A DNA stretch of 64,000 nucleotides, from positions 62,001-126,000 of the forward strand of contig CBFHOS010000002.1 in NCBI GenBank assembly GCA_965657645.1, given 5' to 3'. Position 1 is the first letter of the stretch. Each line of letters starts with the position of its first letter. The position numbers and the translations under genes are program-made. The stretch comes from CBFHOS01 sp965657645. GTDB lineage: Bacteria; Pseudomonadota; Alphaproteobacteria; Puniceispirillales; Puniceispirillaceae. The notes beneath the pieces are model-generated. The model was not told the DNA's origin, searched no databases, and saw only the letters and a program-made list of their open reading frames with translations. Positions 60,301-64,000 of this stretch are shown here, in pieces.

Positions 60301-60981
60301 ATGACGGCACAAAGTACGGTTAAAGGATTTGTTATGATTGTTGATCACACTCCGGTTTCTTCGCAAGAGACAGCCACCCCAGCACCGGTGAACGCCAAGC
60401 TGGTAGCCAAAAACGGAATAGCCAAGAACGAGGCGGCCAAGAGCGGTGTTGCTAAAAGCGGTACTGCCAAAAGCGGTGCTGCCAAAAGCGGTACTGTAGG
60501 TATCTCGATGATGCTGCTTATCATGGGCGGCCTTACCGCTTGTAACGCCACTAGCCATTCTATGGCAGGTGCGCCAGAAGTAGCCGCAACTAGCGAGGCA
60601 CAGTCGCTCGCCAATATTAAAGACGTGCTGGATGCCAGCGCCGAGGAAGTGCCGACATTAACCGCGGTTGGCTATGCGGTCGTGTCATCACAGCCGGGCC
60701 GCACCGATGCGCAAAAGCGTCTGATGGCGATCCGCTCTGCCCGTATGGCGGCGATGCGTGATCTTGCTGAACAGATCCATGGCTTGCAAATCGACTCGTC
60801 AACAACAGTGATTGATCTGATGGTCCAGAATGACACCTTCCGCGGTGTGGTTTCAGGAACGATCCGTGGCGCCCGCACAGTGCGGATCAACCCAACAGGA
60901 TCGGACACTTATGAAATTGTCCTAGAGATTGACCGCGATTTGATTGCCCATCTGATGAATAACGCAAAGCAGATTGGCTAA
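60301..60981 (+). CDS. LPP20-family lipoprotein, FlgP-like
   Basis: 226-aa predicted lipoprotein. An unusually long n-region (about 65 residues) holds six pentapeptide repeats (AKNGI to AKSGT), then a hydrophobic core MMLLIMGGLTAC with lipobox Cys at about 80. The C-terminal domain (AQKRLMAIRSARMAAMRDLAEQIHG, VIDLMVQNDTFRGVVSGTIRGARTV) is the LPP20/FlgP type, which in Vibrio and Campylobacter forms an outer-membrane basal disk around the flagellar motor. ATG at 60334 is an alternative that would keep the repeats. Starts a five-gene flagellar run. Confidence 0.8.
   Translation: MTAQSTVKGFVMIVDHTPVSSQETATPAPVNAKLVAKNGIAKNEAAKSGVAKSGTAKSGAAKSGTVGISMMLLIMGGLTACNATSHSMAGAPEVAATSEAQSLANIKDVLDASAEEVPTLTAVGYAVVSSQPGRTDAQKRLMAIRSARMAAMRDLAEQIHGLQIDSSTTVIDLMVQNDTFRGVVSGTIRGARTVRINPTGSDTYEIVLEIDRDLIAHLMNNAKQIG
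60406..60495 (+). repeat. 15-bp tandem array coding AKSGx repeats
   Basis: Six 15-base units from 60406, the last four nearly identical (GCCAAAAGCGGTACT or one-base variants). Encodes AKNGI, AKNEA, AKSGV, AKSGT, AKSGA, AKSGT directly before the signal-peptide hydrophobic core. Confidence 0.92.
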
Positions 60982-61030
60982 CCAAACCATCCACGCAAAT
61001 GCGGCGCATAGGCAAAAAGGCAGTGAATGC

Positions 61031-62239
61031 ATGATCATGCCAACAGATAACAAAGCGGTACAAACCGTCTCCCTTGCTCCAAACGGTGCTCTGGCTATTC
61101 CCACAATAGCCAAGCATTGTTTGGTGGCTTTGCTGTTTGTAATGATGGTGTTTGCGCGCGGTATCATGCCCGCTTCTGCCGCTGGTTTTGATTTCGTTGA
61201 TGTAACGGGCCGTGCGGTTATCGCCAGCGAGGAAACCGAATTTGAGGCGCGTTTGATGGCACTTGAAGATGCGCTCTATTTGGCCGCGCTTCAGGGCGGT
61301 GCCAAAATTGACGGATTTTCTTTGGTTACGGCAGATAGCGCGATCGAGGATCATTTTGTCGTGCGCCCATCGAGCCGCATTCTGGACTACACCATTACCA
61401 ATGAAATGGTTGAGGAAGAGCATTACATCGTATCGATCAGGGCCGCGGTAGGTGATCTGCCAAAGAGCAACTGTGTCGCGCGGGCCCATAGCAATGCCAC
61501 CATTTTTGCCCCACAAATCACCATCGAGCCGAACACCCCGCCATGGAGCCAGCAAATGGCCCCAGCAGTGATCAGCGCCATGGTTGAGCGGATGGATGCG
61601 CTGCCCTCGCTAAAGATCAAATCGGCGATTACCACCGAACTCGATCCTGCCAAGTTGCAACGGCAAAATGATTTGTATGACTACACCGCGCTAACCAGCG
61701 GTGTTGCCCGCGCACGCAAGGGTGATTATGCGATTATCCCTTATCTGCACATGCGGGCCGAACGCGGCGAGCGTCTGTTCCGTCAAAAAACCGTTCTTTA
61801 TCTGACAATGGGCCTCCAGCTATTTAAGGGCGAGACCTATATTCCGATGATGGATGAGGTTGTCACCGTGCCAATCGAGGTCGAGAAAAACACCCCGTGG
61901 CGCACTTTGAATGTCTTGTCCCAGCCCCAGCGCAACGTCCTAGCCCAACAAATACTTGCCCTCGTGCCAAATTTTGTTGATGGTTTTGCGGCAAAGCTAA
62001 AGTGCCAGCCATTGGCGGCGCCTATGGAATTTGCCGGTGGAAAGCTGGTTGTACCGCTTGGGACACGCCATGGTCTAAAGACCAATGCGCTCGCATTTGT
62101 TGCTGGTGGTGATACCCCGTGGCAAATTCTACAGGTGAGCGAAGCCGGTCCAGAACAGGCAGTGTTGCGCCCCTTAAATACCCGGCGTGATCAGGCGCGC
62201 CTAGCCGGAAAAACAGTTGAATTCATGGAGTTGAAATAA
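61031..62239 (+). CDS. FlgT-like flagellar protein
   Basis: 402-aa exported protein. A signal peptide ends near IMPASAAG. The segment FVDVTGRAVIASEETEFEARLMALEDALYLAALQGGAKIDGFS is like the FlgT N-terminal domain, whose Ala-rich helix carries the A-E-R-A-L pattern; the C-terminal part (KLVVPLGTRHGLKTNALAFVAG) resembles the FlgT C-terminal SH3-like domain. In Vibrio FlgT builds the H-ring. The TTG at 60974, overlapping the preceding gene, is less likely than this ATG. Ends TAATG over the next gene. Confidence 0.72.
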   Translation: MIMPTDNKAVQTVSLAPNGALAIPTIAKHCLVALLFVMMVFARGIMPASAAGFDFVDVTGRAVIASEETEFEARLMALEDALYLAALQGGAKIDGFSLVTADSAIEDHFVVRPSSRILDYTITNEMVEEEHYIVSIRAAVGDLPKSNCVARAHSNATIFAPQITIEPNTPPWSQQMAPAVISAMVERMDALPSLKIKSAITTELDPAKLQRQNDLYDYTALTSGVARARKGDYAIIPYLHMRAERGERLFRQKTVLYLTMGLQLFKGETYIPMMDEVVTVPIEVEKNTPWRTLNVLSQPQRNVLAQQILALVPNFVDGFAAKLKCQPLAAPMEFAGGKLVVPLGTRHGLKTNALAFVAGGDTPWQILQVSEAGPEQAVLRPLNTRRDQARLAGKTVEFMELK

Positions 62240-62697
62240 TGATGAGATCAGCAATTATGATGGCCTCTTGCGCGTTTTTCGTGGCGCTCAACACGGCTAG
62301 CTATGCCCAGGGACCGATCGTTGTTTTGGAATATCCAACCTATCAGGGCAGTGGCGATGATAGTGGCAGTGGGGTTAACCGCGGACATGCCTTTATTGCT
62401 AATCCTGATTATTCAGCCAGCCACCGGGTTGGTCAGGATGAAACATTGAGCCATATCATGACAGATTATTATGGTGGTAGCGGCCTCGATATGTCGGTTG
62501 TGAAGATGGCCATCGTCAAGGCTAACAAGCACGCCTTTGTCCGTGGCAATGCGAATTTCCTTTATGCGGATAAGGTTTTGCACCTGCCATCATTGACCGA
62601 AATGAAGAATATGGTTTTGGGCACGTCAAATAACCGTGGCCAGAGCGAAGGTCGCGACTATGGCGGCAATAACCAGATTTATTTCATTGGTGGATAA
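62239..62697 (+). CDS. LysM/FimV-type exported protein in the flagellar operon
   Basis: 152-aa exported protein. After a signal peptide (to NTASYAQG) a glycine/serine-rich stretch leads to a LysM/FimV-like module: HRVGQDETLSHIMTDYYGGSGLDMSVVKMAIVKANKHAFVRGNANFLYADKVLHLPS. Such domains bind peptidoglycan. It starts at TAATG over the FlgT-like stop. Likely periplasmic, anchoring the basal structures; function is inferred from context. Confidence 0.72.
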   Translation: MMRSAIMMASCAFFVALNTASYAQGPIVVLEYPTYQGSGDDSGSGVNRGHAFIANPDYSASHRVGQDETLSHIMTDYYGGSGLDMSVVKMAIVKANKHAFVRGNANFLYADKVLHLPSLTEMKNMVLGTSNNRGQSEGRDYGGNNQIYFIGG

Positions 62698-62698
62698 A

Positions 62699-63499
62699 AT
62701 GCCCTCGCACACGCACAATTTCACCACGATCGTTTGCAAATTGTTTGTTGCAATGGTGATGACCGCCGTGGGCGGTTTATCTGCCCATGCAAATGATGGT
62801 GTTAGTGGGCTGGAAATCAACGAACTTGTAAAGAGTACGCTGGCCGTTAATGGTATGGACGCAACGCCGCGGCTTAACCCTGACCGTGAATTTCTGCCGT
62901 GTGAGAATGATTTGACGGTTGAAAAAATGTTTGGCGGATGGTCAACGGTTAAAGTCAAATGCGCAGGCAAGAACGGGTGGCAGACGATGGTTCGCACTGG
63001 TTTTATCAGTGACACGCGGGGATCGCGCGGATCATCTGCACCAATCCCAGCCAGCCTAGCCAGCGTAAGTGAGCGTAATGTGGCACCCGCGAAACCGCGG
63101 AAAAAGGAATTTGTCACGATAATGACGCTGGGCCGCAGCATGTCGCGCGGCGAGACGATCACCCCTGATGATGTTGTCCCGATGGATTTCGAAAAGCATT
63201 CTGTAGCCAGCGCCTTTTTTAACGCCAATGATGTCGTTGGCCGCCGTCTTAAAACCAGATTGAGTGCGCATAAGGCGATTTTGTCTCATCATCTTTTGCC
63301 AAATTGGATGGTCGAAGAAAAAGATGAGGTAAATATAATCAGTCAGACTGGTGGTATTATCGTGGCTATGGTAGGGTTTGCCACCGAAAACGGTCAATAT
63401 GGCGATTGGGTTAAGGTGGAAAACGCCTCCAGTGGCAAGATCGTTATCGGCCAAGTAACAGGCGAAAAAAAAATTACAATAAAGACTAACATTCGCTAG
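62699..63499 (+). CDS. flgA: Flagellar P-ring assembly chaperone FlgA
   Basis: 266-aa periplasmic chaperone for FlgI. A signal peptide ends near LSAHAND; the C-terminal SAF domain is seen as FVTIMTLGRSMSRGETITPDDVVPMDFEK, DVVGRRLKTRLSAHKAILSHHL, and DEVNIISQTGGIIVAMVGFATENGQYGDWVKVENASSGKIVIGQV. ATG 62699 begins one base after the preceding stop; a longer in-frame start would overlap that gene. Second-to-last complete gene in the window. Confidence 0.9.
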   Translation: MPSHTHNFTTIVCKLFVAMVMTAVGGLSAHANDGVSGLEINELVKSTLAVNGMDATPRLNPDREFLPCENDLTVEKMFGGWSTVKVKCAGKNGWQTMVRTGFISDTRGSRGSSAPIPASLASVSERNVAPAKPRKKEFVTIMTLGRSMSRGETITPDDVVPMDFEKHSVASAFFNANDVVGRRLKTRLSAHKAILSHHLLPNWMVEEKDEVNIISQTGGIIVAMVGFATENGQYGDWVKVENASSGKIVIGQVTGEKKITIKTNIR

Positions 63500-63535
63500 C
63501 TGTAGGTCGTTAAGGGTTCTGAGGAGGCTAAAACA

Positions 63536-63829
63536 ATGGTCGATTCCATTAAACATATGGTAAATCGTGTCGATGTTCAGAAGAGCCGCGACTTTGATAG
63601 TAAATCTGCTGCGTCACCGGTAAAAGGGGATGTTGCGATTGCACGCGATAGCGTGGAGGTAAGCGAAGCTGCCTCTACACAGGTCGTTGCGCAGCTATCA
63701 AATAAACCGCCAATTAATACAGAGGCGGTCAGCCGGATTAAGTCAGCTATTGCAGAAGGAAAGTATCCGATCGATGTCGATCAGATTTCCGAAGCGCTAA
63801 TGGATGCTTACAGGGATATGAAGGCCTAA
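63536..63829 (+). CDS. flgM: Anti-sigma-28 factor FlgM
   Basis: 97-aa anti-sigma factor that holds FliA until the hook is complete. The C-terminal half NTEAVSRIKSAIAEGKYPIDVDQISEALMDAY is the FlgM sigma-binding motif. The N-terminus is disordered and basic. Strong GAGGAGG seven bases before the ATG. Its target FliA is encoded on the other strand at 54866-55588. Confidence 0.92.
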   Translation: MVDSIKHMVNRVDVQKSRDFDSKSAASPVKGDVAIARDSVEVSEAASTQVVAQLSNKPPINTEAVSRIKSAIAEGKYPIDVDQISEALMDAYRDMKA

Positions 63830-63858
63830 AAAGGCCGTCCCAATTTGGCTGGGTGATT

Positions 63859-64000
63859 ATGACAACTACCGATTCTGGAACCTTAACCGGGTTTATTAAC
63901 GCTCTCGACGCTGCTGTCGATGGAGCGTTATTGGTGTTGAATGATGGTTCAGCACTGCTCAAAGCCACCAATGTTATCGAAACAATTTTGGCCGAGAGCA
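63859..64000 (+). CDS. FlgN-like flagellar chaperone, 5' end only
   Basis: 47 codons reach the right edge: MTTTDSGTLTGFINALDAAV then GALLVLNDGSALLKATNVIETILAES. Start supported by GGGTGA just upstream. Position directly after flgM and the length of an N-terminal helix fit FlgN, the chaperone for hook-filament junction proteins, but too little is present to be certain. Confidence 0.65.
   Translation, partial: MTTTDSGTLTGFINALDAAVDGALLVLNDGSALLKATNVIETILAES

Noticed and set aside
19567..60495. CRISPR arrays
   Set aside because: The repeats are 9-15 bp and directly adjacent with no spacers; no cas genes are present.
1..64000. tRNA, rRNA, riboswitch, transposon, integrase or prophage genes
   Set aside because: Looked for in the intergenic gaps and gene products; no cloverleaf, conserved core or recombinase motif was seen by eye.

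Overview
The window reads as chromosomal DNA of a marine alphaproteobacterium. Gene content (tripartite tricarboxylate transport, two photolyases, a persulfide dioxygenase fused to rhodanese, sulfonate-type genes, a sulfatase, alphaproteobacterial FlhF/FlhG/FliA/FlgM), moderate G+C judged by eye, and tight gene packing suggest a surface-ocean lineage such as SAR116 ('Candidatus Puniceispirillum'). That assignment is inference; no rRNA or tRNA gene is visible. I see no transposase, integrase, phage gene or CRISPR array.

Layout. 1-2911: divergent zinc uptake genes (znuC partial, znuA) around a Zur-like palindrome, then pyrC. 2917-8164: phosphoesterase, drug/metabolite transporter and GST on the minus strand, then a polar amino-acid ABC system whose binding protein diverges from its ATPase and permease. 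8229-15323: a light and oxidative-stress block with FAH hydrolase, class I photolyase, iron-sulfur photolyase, DUF3833 lipoprotein, chalcone-isomerase-like protein, YciB-like protein, SDR and DUF4864. 15346-28902: mixed housekeeping and metabolic genes (EamA, MFS, Ung, ADH, ABC-F, VOC, a polytopic membrane protein of unknown role, persulfide dioxygenase-rhodanese, D-amino-acid dehydrogenase, 2-hydroxyacid dehydrogenase, methyltransferase).

29309-36329: tctC-tctB-tctA, an acylating aldehyde dehydrogenase, an AMP-forming CoA ligase and a TSUP/TauE exporter. This is the logic of a sulfoacetate (SauS/SauT) route with a TTT importer and a sulfite exporter, though no xsc is present here. Two copies of a palindromic 14-mer sit upstream. 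36333-43287: tupA diverges from moaA, followed by a six-gene run, sdhB-sdhC-sdhD-sdhA plus two-subunit class I fumarase; SdhA has Cys where the flavin-linking His normally sits. 43377-50389: thiolase PcaF, HDAC-like amidohydrolase, sulfatase, HpaB with a MarR regulator, MBL hydrolase.

50439-53334: small uncharacterised minus-strand genes, including a GAF pair and a four-gene cassette headed by a protein resembling the nitrile-hydratase-like (NHLP) RiPP leader family. 53623-64000: flagellar genes: a rod/hook-type protein, fliA, flhG, flhF and flhA, then LPP20/FlgP-like, FlgT-like, LysM/FimV-like, flgA, flgM and the start of an flgN-like gene, with sigma-54-type promoter candidates upstream of both plus-strand units.

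A recurring peculiarity is a set of at least nine short tandem arrays (unit 9, 12, 14 or 15 bp) at gene junctions or inside genes, which look like recent slippage expansions.
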